From contig URCP01000012.1 of the NCBI GenBank assembly GCA_900546315.1, positions 1 to 47,437 of the forward strand: 47,437 nucleotides of DNA, written 5' to 3'. The first letter of the stretch is position 1. Each line of letters begins with the position of its first letter. Under the pieces are notes generated by a model, which searched no databases, was not told the DNA's origin, and was given only the letters and a program-made list of their open reading frames with translations. Made by a program: the position numbers and the translations under genes. The stretch is from an uncultured Eubacteriales bacterium (lineage in GTDB: Bacteria; Bacillota; Clostridia; Oscillospirales; CAG-272). Below are positions 1 through 7,276 of the stretch, one piece after another.

Positions 1-1214
1 CCCCGGACGGCGAGGATGAGAAGCCGATTGATCCGGATGGCGAGACGTCGATATTCGTCTTCAAGACGGTCGCCGACCCGTTCGTCGGAAAGATGTCGTT
101 CTTCAAGGTGATGAACGGCGAGCTGAAGCGCGACATGACCCTGCGCAACACGACGACCGGAAATACCGAGAAGATGGCTCATATCTACACGATACGCGGA
201 AAGAAGCAGACCGAGGTTGACTGCCTCTGCTGCGGAGACATCGGAATGACGGCGAAGCTGAACGCGGTCAATACGAACGATACCCTGACGGCGTCGGCTG
301 AGAATATCGTCTACAAAAAGATAGAATTCCCGGAGCCTTTCATGACGCAGGCGATAAAGCCGCTTGCGAAGGGCGACGAGGATAAGATTTCCGCAGGCAT
401 CACGAAGCTGCTGGAGGAGGACCTCACGACGAGGTATCAGAACGACGCGGAGACGAAGCAGCTGCTTATCTCCGGCATCGGAGACATACATCTCGACGTG
501 CTCGTCTCGAAGCTCAAGAATCGCTTCGGAACGTCCGTCGTGCTCGAGAAGCCGAAGATCGCTTACCGCGAGACGATAAAGAAGGCTGTCGAGGCGGAAG
601 GAAAGCACAAGAAGCAGTCTGGCGGACACGGACAGTACGGACACGTGCGCATCCGCTTCGCTCCTGGAGAGAATGAGGGTCTGACTTTCACCGAGAGTGT
701 CGTCGGCGGAGCCGTGCCGAAGGGCTTTTTCCCGGCGGTTGAGAAGGGGCTTCAGGAGGCGATGCTGAAGGGTGTGCTCGCCGGTTATCCGGTCGTGAAT
801 CTCGCGGCTGACCTTTATGATGGTTCGTATCATGACGTCGACTCTTCTGAAATGTCGTTCAAGATGGCGGCGAGCCTCGCGTACAAGGACGGTCTGCCGA
901 GAGCGAATCCGGTGCTCCTTGAGCCGATAGGAACGCTTATGTGCACGGTTCCGGACGACTACGTCGGAGACGTCATAGGCGACCTCAACAAGCGCCGCGG
1001 ACGCGTGCTCGGCATGGAGGCGACCCACGGACGCAAGGGCTATACGACGGTTCAGGCGGAGGTTCCGAAGGCTGAGATGATGGACTACCCGATAGCGCTC
1101 AGGGCGTCGACTCAGGGACGCGGCAGCTTCACGTTCTACTTCACTCGCTACGATGAGGTTCCCGGAAACGTCGCGCAGAAGATAATCGACGAGGCTAAGA
1201 AGGCACAGGCATAA
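1..1214 (+). CDS. Elongation factor G-like GTPase, C-terminal part (5' end outside window)
   Basis: The frame is open from base 3 to the stop at 1212-1214, so the gene enters from the left and its GTPase motifs are off-window. What remains covers EF-G domains II to V: VADPFVGKMSFFKV in domain II, QSGGHGQYGHV and GSYHDVDSSEMSFK in domain IV, and VLLEPIGT and GDVIGDLNKRRG in domain V. EF-G drives ribosomal translocation in the cytosol. The HKKQSGGHGQYG stretch and divergent domain IV look more like the EF-G2 or EF-G-like paralogue group than canonical FusA. That assignment is from memory of the family, and neither rpsG nor tufA is visible here. Membership of the EF-G superfamily is certain; the subgroup is tentative. 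Confidence 0.93.
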   Translation, partial: PDGEDEKPIDPDGETSIFVFKTVADPFVGKMSFFKVMNGELKRDMTLRNTTTGNTEKMAHIYTIRGKKQTEVDCLCCGDIGMTAKLNAVNTNDTLTASAENIVYKKIEFPEPFMTQAIKPLAKGDEDKISAGITKLLEEDLTTRYQNDAETKQLLISGIGDIHLDVLVSKLKNRFGTSVVLEKPKIAYRETIKKAVEAEGKHKKQSGGHGQYGHVRIRFAPGENEGLTFTESVVGGAVPKGFFPAVEKGLQEAMLKGVLAGYPVVNLAADLYDGSYHDVDSSEMSFKMAASLAYKDGLPRANPVLLEPIGTLMCTVPDDYVGDVIGDLNKRRGRVLGMEATHGRKGYTTVQAEVPKAEMMDYPIALRASTQGRGSFTFYFTRYDEVPGNVAQKIIDEAKKAQA

Positions 1215-1304
1215 GCCCAACAGACTTGTGGATAAATGAAAAAGCGGGGCTGTCGCGCACCGGCGCGGCGGCTCCGTATCATTTCGAAAGGAATAATGTG
1301 AAAA

Positions 1305-1652
1305 ATGAGAAGAAACAGAATATTTATGATGATCCTCGCGGTATTCGTCGTATTCACGCTTGTGATGACGACCGGCTGCGGGAAGACGTTGTCCGGAACC
1401 TACAGCGCGGAGGCGCTCGGGAGCGGGGTCAGTATGAGTTTTTCCGGAAGCCGTGTGACGCTCTCCTGTAAGCTCGTGGGAGCGGTTGTCTGGGAGATGG
1501 AGGGGACATACGGGATAAAGGACACGCAGATAACGATGTCCTTCCCGTCCGCGTCGAGCGACGAAGAGAAGGAGTATTCCGGCACATTCGATTTCGCTGA
1601 GGACGAGGGCGGAATAAAGATAGGCGTCGTGTACTACACGAAAATGAGTTAA
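1305..1652 (+). CDS. Small putative lipoprotein of unknown function
   Basis: Encodes 115 residues. Residues 1-24 are a basic start followed by a hydrophobic stretch, ending in MTTGC with Cys25 as the likely lipidated residue; the lipobox is poor at -3. The mature part is Ser/Thr/Gly rich and predicted to be beta-structured (SGTYSAE, GTYGIKDTQITMSF, SGTFDF), a pattern seen in small lipocalin-like or DUF-type extracellular domains. I do not recognise a family. AAAGGA lies about 12 bases upstream of the ATG. The gene stands alone between the EF-G-like gene and a strong bidirectional terminator. Exported location is likely; the role is unknown. Confidence 0.7.
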   Translation: MRRNRIFMMILAVFVVFTLVMTTGCGKTLSGTYSAEALGSGVSMSFSGSRVTLSCKLVGAVVWEMEGTYGIKDTQITMSFPSASSDEEKEYSGTFDFAEDEGGIKIGVVYYTKMS

Positions 1653-1653
1653 T

Positions 1654-1686
1654 AAAAAACTGTCGCGCGGAACGCGACAGTTTTTT
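1654..1686. terminator. Bidirectional intrinsic terminator
   Basis: A perfect 14-bp stem (1654-1667 with 1673-1686) closes a 5-base loop. The arms begin with six A and end with six T, so it can work on both strands. It separates the convergent lipoprotein gene and CmpB-like gene, and its right arm overlaps the stop codon of the latter. Confidence 0.9.
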
Positions 1687-2287
1687 ATATTTTGGTAAGC
1701 AGATCATATGTAATGCCTACGCCGATATTCGGAATGAACATTGAGAATATTATATCCCCGACAAAGCAGATACTGAGGAGGATGTTCAGAAAGGTGTGCA
1801 GCTTCCGCGGTATTCTCGACAGCGCACTGTCGAGCTTGGGACCCACCTTGCAGGTCGCGAGGGTTCCGGTGACGCCGAACATCATGAGCCCCTCAAGGCA
1901 GATGCGTCCGTTGAGGTTCATGAATTTCGTTGAGTAGTCCCACCAGCGGCATCGGAAGATCATCTCGATCATAACGGCGGTGTTGTACTCGATGGTACCG
2001 CAGAGCAGCACCGCGAGAAGAAACACCAGCGGCGGATTGTTCCTGAACCTGCTGAGCAGCAGAAGTATCAGGACGCCGCCGACACCATAAATAGGCAGCC
2101 AAGGACCGTGGAGCATCCCGCGCTTCGCGACGACGCCCTCGGTGAAGCCGATGTAGATGACCTCCCACACCCACCCCGTGAAGGAGAAGATGAAGAACAT
2201 CAGTATTAAGTTGTAAAGATGGTATAGCCGGGGCGGGCGATGCTCGTTGCGTATCACGGACGCCGCTCTCGTGAAAAAATTGTCCAT
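1685..2287 (-). CDS. CmpB-type putative ABC transporter permease (PF06541-like)
   Basis: Encodes 200 residues with about five hydrophobic membrane segments. It shows the features I associate with this Firmicutes family: GWVWEVIY, RGMLHGPWLPIYG, a conserved Glu in GTIEY, RWWDYS and NLNGRICLEG. Despite the family name no transport substrate is established. The start at 2287 has AAGGA 13 bases upstream, which is long spacing. It lies downstream of clpX on the same strand but is separated from it by the hairpin repeat at 2331-2428. Family assignment is confident; function is unknown. Confidence 0.8.
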   Translation of the reverse strand: MDNFFTRAASVIRNEHRPPRLYHLYNLILMFFIFSFTGWVWEVIYIGFTEGVVAKRGMLHGPWLPIYGVGGVLILLLLSRFRNNPPLVFLLAVLLCGTIEYNTAVMIEMIFRCRWWDYSTKFMNLNGRICLEGLMMFGVTGTLATCKVGPKLDSALSRIPRKLHTFLNILLSICFVGDIIFSMFIPNIGVGITYDLLTKI

Positions 2288-2330
2288 CTTAATCTTATGA
2301 TCCTTTTTGAACAGTTTGTCGGGATAAGCT

Positions 2331-2428
2331 CTGAGAAATACGCTGAATAATTGGAGTTTTCACGCGACAAAGCCTTGAATTTATGGGCTTTTTCGCGTGA
2401 AAACAACCTTAAATCAGCGTTTCCTCAG
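2331..2428 (-). repeat. MITE-like hairpin repeat, copy R2, abutting clpX
   Basis: About 98 bases with imperfect inverted ends (CTGAGAAATACGCTGA at 2331-2346; TCAGCGTTTCCTCAG at 2414-2428) around a long internal hairpin. Arms GTTTTCACGCG and CGCGTGAAAAC are extended by AAAGCC and GGCTTT. Read on the minus strand it matches the copy at 13887-13977 at both ends and in the loop flank AAGCCCATAAAT, but the middle of the stem differs in a paired way. The clpX stop codon (2425-2427) lies inside its end. It may also act as the clpX terminator. Confidence 0.75.
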
Positions 2429-3747
2429 ACTACGGCTTCGAGGTGTTCGCCGGACGCGGTCTCGAAGATCGGCTTGCCGGTCTTGTTGACGACGTCAGCG
2501 GTGATTGTGACTTTCTTTATTTCCTTGTGCGACGGTATCTCATACATGATGTCGGTCATGATGCTCTCTACAATCGCCCTGAGACCTCTTGCTCCGGTGT
2601 TGCGCTCAATGGCGAGCTTCGCGATCGCCCTGACCGCGCCGTCGTCGAACTCAAGGTCAGCGCCGTCCATTCCGACGAGCTTCTTGTACTGCTTGATGAG
2701 CGCGTTCTTCGGTTCGGTGAGAATCCTGACGAGAGCCGCTTCATCGAGGCTGTCGAGCGTGACGATGACCGGAAGACGACCTACGAGCTCCGGAATGAGA
2801 CCGTACTTGACGATATCATGCGGGGTGACGTCCTTGAAGAGACCCTGCTTCAGCTTCTCTTCCTTCGTCTTTATCTCGCTTGTGAACCCGACGACCTGGC
2901 TGCCCTTTCTCTCCGCGATGAGGTCCTCGAGCTTGTCGAAGGCTCCGCCGCAGATGAAGAGGATATTTTCTGTGTTTATCTGGATGAACTCCTGATTCGG
3001 GTGCTTTCTGCCACCTTGCGGAGGAACGTTCGAGACGGTGCCCTCAAGGATCTTGAGGAGCGCCTGCTGAACACCCTCGCCGGAGACGTCGCGGGTTATC
3101 GAGCGGTTTTCGCTCTTTCTCGAAATCTTGTCGATCTCATCGATGTAGATGATGCCCTTCTCGGCGCGCTCGATATCGTAGTCCGCCGCCTGAATGAGCC
3201 GCAGAAGGATATTTTCAACGTCCTCGCCTACATATCCGGCTTCGGTGAGGGTCGTGGCGTCCGCGATGGCGAACGGGACCTTCAGCGCTTTCGCGAGGGT
3301 CTGGGCGAGGTAAGTCTTTCCGACGCCGGTGGAGCCGATGAGGAGCACGTTGCTCTTCTGGATCTCGACGTCGTCCTCGTTCCCGTCCTTTTTGCCGGAT
3401 TTCTTCGACTGGCGTTTCCTGCCGCCGTCCGAGGTGCTGAGGATACGCTTATAATGATTGTAGACAGAGACCGAGAGCACTTTCTTCGCGGCATCCTGAC
3501 CTATCACATACTCGTCGAGCATTGCCTTGATCTCGGCGGGTCTTGGCAGGGTCTCGAGCGTCAGCTCGTCGCCGTTATTCTGCATAAGCATTCTCGTGTG
3601 TTCCTCGATGATCTGATTGCAGGTGTCGATGCAGGAGTCGCAGATCAGCGCGCCCGTCGGGGACGGTATGAGAAAGTCGACCTGATTTTCACTGCGTCCG
3701 CAGAAGGAACAGTATCTCAGCGTCGGATTTTTTTGTTTCGTAGGCAT
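2425..3747 (-). CDS. clpX: ATP-dependent Clp protease ATP-binding subunit ClpX
   Basis: Encodes 440 residues, normal for ClpX. The N-terminal zinc-binding domain has Cys13, Cys16, Cys36 and Cys39. The AAA+ module shows Walker A GSTGVGKT (Ser in place of the more usual Pro), Walker B IIYIDEIDKIS, RSITRDVSGEGVQQALLKILEGT, pore and adaptor elements, and the sensor-2 region GARGLRAI. VVGF sits where the ClpP-docking IGF loop belongs. ClpX unfolds tagged proteins and threads them into ClpP in the cytosol. I chose the ATG at 3747: GAGGAG lies 13 bases upstream and it leaves a 17-base gap after clpP, whereas an upstream in-frame start at 3813 would overlap clpP by 49 bases. Confidence 0.97.
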   Translation of the reverse strand: MPTKQKNPTLRYCSFCGRSENQVDFLIPSPTGALICDSCIDTCNQIIEEHTRMLMQNNGDELTLETLPRPAEIKAMLDEYVIGQDAAKKVLSVSVYNHYKRILSTSDGGRKRQSKKSGKKDGNEDDVEIQKSNVLLIGSTGVGKTYLAQTLAKALKVPFAIADATTLTEAGYVGEDVENILLRLIQAADYDIERAEKGIIYIDEIDKISRKSENRSITRDVSGEGVQQALLKILEGTVSNVPPQGGRKHPNQEFIQINTENILFICGGAFDKLEDLIAERKGSQVVGFTSEIKTKEEKLKQGLFKDVTPHDIVKYGLIPELVGRLPVIVTLDSLDEAALVRILTEPKNALIKQYKKLVGMDGADLEFDDGAVRAIAKLAIERNTGARGLRAIVESIMTDIMYEIPSHKEIKKVTITADVVNKTGKPIFETASGEHLEAVV

Positions 3748-3764
3748 TTTACGCGTTATACTCC

Positions 3765-4355
3765 TCAGTTCTCTCTCTTCGAGATAACTCTGTCGATGAG
3801 TCCGTAGCGGCACGCCTCTTCAGCGGTGAGGAAGTTGTCGCGGTTGGTGTCCTTCTCGATCTGTTCGACAGTCTGTCCGGTCTGCTCTGCGTAGATGCGG
3901 TTCATACGCTCCCTGACGCGGATGATATGGTCGGCGTGTATCTTGATGTCCGACGCCTGACCCTGGAGACCGCCGAGGAGCGGCTGGTGAATCATGATCT
4001 CGGCGTTCGGAAGAGCGAGTCTCTTGCCCTTGGCGCCCGCGGAGAGCAGGAAAGAACCCATGCTTGCCGCCATGCCGATGCAGATGGTCGACACGTCGCA
4101 CTTAATGAAGTTCATCGTGTCATAGATAGCCATACCGGAAGTGATGGAGCCACCGGGGCTGTTTATATAAAGATCGATGTCCTTGTCCGGGTCCTGAGCC
4201 TCAAGGAAAAGAAGCTGAGCGACGACAAGAGACGCCGTCTGGTCGTTGATCTCATCGGAAAGGAACACGATGCGGTCATTCAGAAGACGGGAATAGATAT
4301 CGTAGGAGCGTTCACCACGCACGGTCTGCTCGACTACCATTGGGACGAGTGCCAT
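3765..4355 (-). CDS. clpP: ATP-dependent Clp protease proteolytic subunit ClpP
   Basis: Encodes 196 residues, full length. The serine protease triad is visible: Ser98 in GMAASMGS, His123 in IMIHQPLGG-type context, and Asp173 in TNRDNF. The oxyanion glycine region INSPGGS is intact. ClpP forms the tetradecameric barrel that degrades substrates fed by ClpX. AGGAGG precedes the ATG with good spacing. It lies between tig and clpX on the same strand, a common bacterial order linking chaperone and protease; the tig-clpP gap of 158 bases holds a degenerate hairpin repeat. Confidence 0.97.
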   Translation of the reverse strand: MALVPMVVEQTVRGERSYDIYSRLLNDRIVFLSDEINDQTASLVVAQLLFLEAQDPDKDIDLYINSPGGSITSGMAIYDTMNFIKCDVSTICIGMAASMGSFLLSAGAKGKRLALPNAEIMIHQPLLGGLQGQASDIKIHADHIIRVRERMNRIYAEQTGQTVEQIEKDTNRDNFLTAEEACRYGLIDRVISKREN

Positions 4356-4452
4356 AAAAATTTACCTCCTGTTAAGGTATGAAGTACACAGAATCGTATG
4401 GGCGACCAAGCCGCTTTCCGCGACCCTGACCGCCCATTGACTCAGATGCCTT

Positions 4453-4505
4453 GGAAAACACTGAAAAAATTGAGTCAGAGTTTTCCTTGAAACAGCGTTA
4501 TGCCG
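4453..4505 (-). repeat. Degenerate copy (R3) of the hairpin repeat between tig and clpP
   Basis: GGAAAACACTGAAAAA at the left and CCTTGAAACAGCGTTAT at the right resemble the two ends of the full repeats at 2331-2428 and 13887-13977 (about 14/16 and 13/15 matches). The central hairpin is missing and replaced by a short inverted pair, GGAAAACACTG against CAGAGTTTTCC, with one mismatch. Like the other copies it sits directly behind a coding sequence, here tig. It may affect tig-clpP readthrough. Confidence 0.45.
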
Positions 4506-4513
4506 TTAAATTA

Positions 4514-5860
4514 TTATTCAGCTTTCGGAGCCTCGGCGTCTTCTGCCTTTGTCTCCTCGGTCTTCGGCTCTTCGTAAGCCTTTTCGGTTACGACTGCCTT
4601 CTCCTTGACGAGATCGACAGCCTTCTTGACGGCGACGTCCTCCGCGATAGCAGCCTCGTCGACCATCTCCTTGACCTTGTCGAGTTCCATGTTGTATGCC
4701 TTAGCGATGCGGTCGTACTCTGCGGCGATCTCCTCGTCGGTCGGCTTGATGCCTTCGAGCTCGACGATCTTCTCGAGAGCGAGTCTCGTCTTGACCTGAC
4801 GTTCAGCCTGCGGTCTCATCTGCTTTCTGAGAGCGTCGAGATCGAGTCCGGTGTACTTGAAGTAGGTCTTGAGGTCAAGACCCTGCATTCTCAGTCTGCC
4901 GTCGAAGTCACGGACGAAGTTCTCGGTCTCGGCGACATACATCGGCTCCGGGATCTCTGCCTTCAGCTTCTCGATGAGAGCGTTTATGAGCTGCTCCTCG
5001 ACCTCGCCGTCAGCCTGCTTGTTGTATCTGTCCTGTATCTTTGCCTTGACGTCAGCCTTGTATTCAGCGAAAGTATCGAATTCGGAGACATCCTTCGCGA
5101 ACTCGTCGTCAAGAGCCGGAAGCTCGTTGAACTTGATCTCGTGGAGCTTGATCTTGAAGACAGCGGGCTTGCCTGCGAGCTCTGCGGCGTGGTATTCAGC
5201 CGGGAAGGTGACGTTCACGTCGAACTCGTCGCCGATGTTCTTGCCGACGATCTGCTCCTCGAAGCCCGGGATGAACTGACCGGAACCGAGAGTGAGGTTG
5301 TACTTTTCAGCCTTGCCGCCTTCGAAAGGCTTGCCGTCGACGTAGCCGTCGAAGTCGATGACGACGATATCGCCGTCCTGAGCCGCGCGGTCGGTAACCT
5401 CAACCTGGCGGGAGTTGCGCTTCTGGGTGTCCGAGATTTCATTGTCGGCGTCCTCGTCGGAAGCCTCACGGACGGTCTTTGTTACCGGGATGCCGATATA
5501 ATCGGTGATCTCGACCTCAGGCTTTACGTAGAACTTCGCCTTGAAGGTGACGCCGTCGTCGTCGATGGAGACAACGTCGAACTCGGGCTGGGAAACCATC
5601 TTGAAATCCTGATCCTTGATGGCGTCAGCGAAAGCGGGGTTAACGATCTCGTTGAGAGCCTCATCATAAAATACGCCCTTGCCGTACATCTTCTCGATGA
5701 TATGCTTCGGCGCCTTGCCTTTGCGGAAGCCGGGGACACTGATGCTGCCGACATTCTTCTTGTACGCCTTGTCGCAAGCCGCGTCAAATGCTGCCTTGTC
5801 AGAGGTGAATTCAATCTCGACCACATTGGTCTCGGGTTTGTTTACATTTTTTAAGCTCAT
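4514..5860 (-). CDS. tig: Trigger factor, ribosome-associated chaperone and prolyl isomerase
   Basis: Encodes 448 residues. The N-terminal ribosome-docking signature is GFRKGKAPKHIIEKMYGK near residues 42-59. An FKBP-type prolyl isomerase domain follows at about 155-240 (GDIVVIDFDGYVDGKPFEGG, SGQFIPGFEEQIVG), then the helical C-terminal chaperone arms and an acidic Ala/Glu-rich tail. It binds nascent chains at the ribosome exit tunnel. GGAGG lies upstream of the ATG and a good promoter lies at 6020-6047, leaving a leader of about 150 bases. It is the first gene of the tig-clpP-clpX group. Confidence 0.97.
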   Translation of the reverse strand: MSLKNVNKPETNVVEIEFTSDKAAFDAACDKAYKKNVGSISVPGFRKGKAPKHIIEKMYGKGVFYDEALNEIVNPAFADAIKDQDFKMVSQPEFDVVSIDDDGVTFKAKFYVKPEVEITDYIGIPVTKTVREASDEDADNEISDTQKRNSRQVEVTDRAAQDGDIVVIDFDGYVDGKPFEGGKAEKYNLTLGSGQFIPGFEEQIVGKNIGDEFDVNVTFPAEYHAAELAGKPAVFKIKLHEIKFNELPALDDEFAKDVSEFDTFAEYKADVKAKIQDRYNKQADGEVEEQLINALIEKLKAEIPEPMYVAETENFVRDFDGRLRMQGLDLKTYFKYTGLDLDALRKQMRPQAERQVKTRLALEKIVELEGIKPTDEEIAAEYDRIAKAYNMELDKVKEMVDEAAIAEDVAVKKAVDLVKEKAVVTEKAYEEPKTEETKAEDAEAPKAE

Positions 5861-5880
5861 GGTAATTTATATCCTCCAAA

Positions 5881-5912
5881 GATATCGCCGCTCCGGCACG
5901 GCACGAGATATC
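5881..5912 (-). promoter_or_regulatory. Leader hairpin just upstream of the tig ribosome binding site
   Basis: The arms GATATC at 5881-5886 and GATATC at 5907-5912 (eight pairs with flanking bases) enclose a GC-rich loop that ends a few bases before the tig Shine-Dalgarno. A second inverted repeat, TCCGGGGAAAC against GTTTTCCCGGA, lies at 5931-5956. Both fall within the transcribed leader. A role in tig translation is only inferred. Confidence 0.35.
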
Positions 5913-6019
5913 TTCATTATTGCGTATGATTCCGGGGAAACATTTTGTTTTCCCGGACCATCTGCTTTGAAGCCGGAGCCATACACAGTCTGCGACCATT
6001 TTATATTTTACTATATAAT

Positions 6020-6047
6020 ATTGTACTATATTTTCCGATAAAGTCAA
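6020..6047 (-). promoter_or_regulatory. Sigma-A-type promoter for tig-clpP-clpX
   Basis: On the minus strand TTGACT (6042-6047), a 16-base spacer and TACAAT (6020-6025) sit in AT-rich DNA upstream of tig. The predicted transcript starts near 6012. The rest of 5861-6131 is AT-rich non-coding sequence with the leader hairpins noted separately. Confidence 0.75.
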
Positions 6048-6131
6048 GAGTAAATCAGAAAAATTTCAAAAATATCCGATATTCCTTTATAATTAACCGG
6101 AATTTTCGACCGTTATATCGCCGATCCGGCG

Positions 6132-6890
6132 TCAGGAATCGAATCCGCGGGTGAACGGCTCGATTTTCAGCGGCTTGAAATCGAGATAATCCGCCGATGT
6201 TATCGTATACTCGATCCCGTCCGAATAGGTCCGGAGCGGTATGTCGTAGACGCCGTGTATGTGTCCGAAAAAGCAGCGCTTTATGCCGAACTTTTTTAAC
6301 ACCGCGGTGATTTCCTCGCAGACATATCCGCGAAAATCCGGCGGGAAGTGCAGGAAGACGAGTATCTCGCGCTTCTCCCCGGTCTCGGAAAGTCTCTTCT
6401 CGCGGAGCTTCACAGCCTCGTTCAGGCTTATCTCAAGGCGTATCGCCTCTCTCGCGACGATCTTCTGGTAGTCGGCGTTCTCCGGCATACGGCGGTTCGA
6501 CTCGTCTATATACCATCCGCGAGACCCGGCGACTATGAAGGTCTCGACCTCGAACGCATTGTTGTAGAGAAATCTCAGCGTTGTGAAGCCTTCGTCCGCG
6601 CAGAGCTCTCCGAGCTTTTTCATCGAAGTCCACCAGTAGTCGTGGTTTCCTCTGCCGATGATCTTCTTACCGTTCAGCGAGTCGAGGAATCTGAGGTCTG
6701 CGACGGCTCCCGTGTGGCTCATTGCCCATGAGATGTCGCCGGCGACGACGACCGTGTCCTCCGTTTTTACGACGCGGTTCCAGTTCTCCGGTATCTTCTT
6801 CATATAGCCCGTCCAGCGCGAGCCGAAAACATCCATCGGTTTATTGTCACTTATCGATAGATGAGTGTCAGACATTACATAAAGTGACAT
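6132..6890 (-). CDS. Metallophosphoesterase (calcineurin-like)
   Basis: Encodes 252 residues. All five dimetal phosphoesterase motifs are visible: MSDTHL near the N-terminus, AGDISWA, GRGNHDYWW, FLHFPP and FFGHIHG. The MSLYVMSDTHLS opening and GNHDYWW are typical of a stand-alone Firmicutes cytosolic metallophosphoesterase family whose substrate is not known. GGAGG precedes the ATG by six bases. It is divergent from the DUF1540 gene and downstream of the tig promoter region. The family is certain; the phosphoester substrate cannot be inferred. Confidence 0.9.
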   Translation of the reverse strand: MSLYVMSDTHLSISDNKPMDVFGSRWTGYMKKIPENWNRVVKTEDTVVVAGDISWAMSHTGAVADLRFLDSLNGKKIIGRGNHDYWWTSMKKLGELCADEGFTTLRFLYNNAFEVETFIVAGSRGWYIDESNRRMPENADYQKIVAREAIRLEISLNEAVKLREKRLSETGEKREILVFLHFPPDFRGYVCEEITAVLKKFGIKRCFFGHIHGVYDIPLRTYSDGIEYTITSADYLDFKPLKIEPFTRGFDS

Positions 6891-6960
6891 TGATTACCTC
6901 CGTGATTTTTTGTTCCGGTCCGATTACAGCGGGCGCGGCGGGGAAGAATACTATCGTGTC

Positions 6961-6984
6961 CGCTGCCGCCGCCGCGCGGCAGCG
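6961..6984 (+). promoter_or_regulatory. GC-rich hairpin upstream of the DUF1540 gene
   Basis: CGCTGCCGC (6961-6969) pairs perfectly with GCGGCAGCG (6976-6984) around a 6-base loop. It ends 17 bases before the AAAGGAG of the downstream gene and is followed by T-AAAAA, not a U-tract. It could be an operator or a leader structure. Confidence 0.4.
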
Positions 6985-7016
6985 TAAAAATGTCAGATAA
7001 CAAAGGAGAAAAAATT

Positions 7017-7226
7017 ATGGGATGGTATGACCGCCTCTATGTCGGACCCGACGCGCGCCCTTCTCACATCGAGGGCATAACCTGCGACGCGAAGAACTGT
7101 GTGCATCACGACGGGGATAACTACTGCACCGCGAAGCACATAACCGTCGGCAACATCATAGCCCTGTCCGCGTCCGAGACGCGCTGCGCGACCTTCGAGC
7201 CGCGCGGGAAGATAACGAGAAGATGA
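7017..7226 (+). CDS. DUF1540 domain protein
   Basis: Encodes 69 residues with the DUF1540 cysteine pattern ITCDAKNC-VHHDGDNYCTAKHITVG, plus a fourth Cys in TRCATF. The spacing suggests a small metal-binding module, and the family is widespread in spore-forming Firmicutes without an assigned role. I chose the ATG at 7017 because AAAGGAG (7002-7008) lies 8 bases upstream; the in-frame ATG at 6990 has no ribosome binding site. A strong terminator follows directly. Confidence 0.8.
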   Translation: MGWYDRLYVGPDARPSHIEGITCDAKNCVHHDGDNYCTAKHITVGNIIALSASETRCATFEPRGKITRR

Positions 7227-7233
7227 CCCGACA

Positions 7234-7263
7234 CCGCCGCGATTTTCGCGGCGGCTTTTTTCG
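7234..7263 (+). terminator. Intrinsic terminator after the DUF1540 gene
   Basis: A 9-bp GC-rich stem (7234-7242 with 7246-7254) and a 3-base loop are followed by a run of T from 7256. Confidence 0.9.
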
Positions 7264-7276
7264 CGGTCAGACCAAG

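Noticed and set aside
2443..5854. Long open frames on the plus strand opposite clpX and tig (over 450 codons each).
   Set aside because: Each is a mirror of a clearly conserved minus-strand gene. The high-GC codon pattern keeps antisense frames open, their translations are low-complexity Leu/Asp/Val/Arg-rich, and no ribosome binding sites were found. The same applies to the other long antisense frames in the window.
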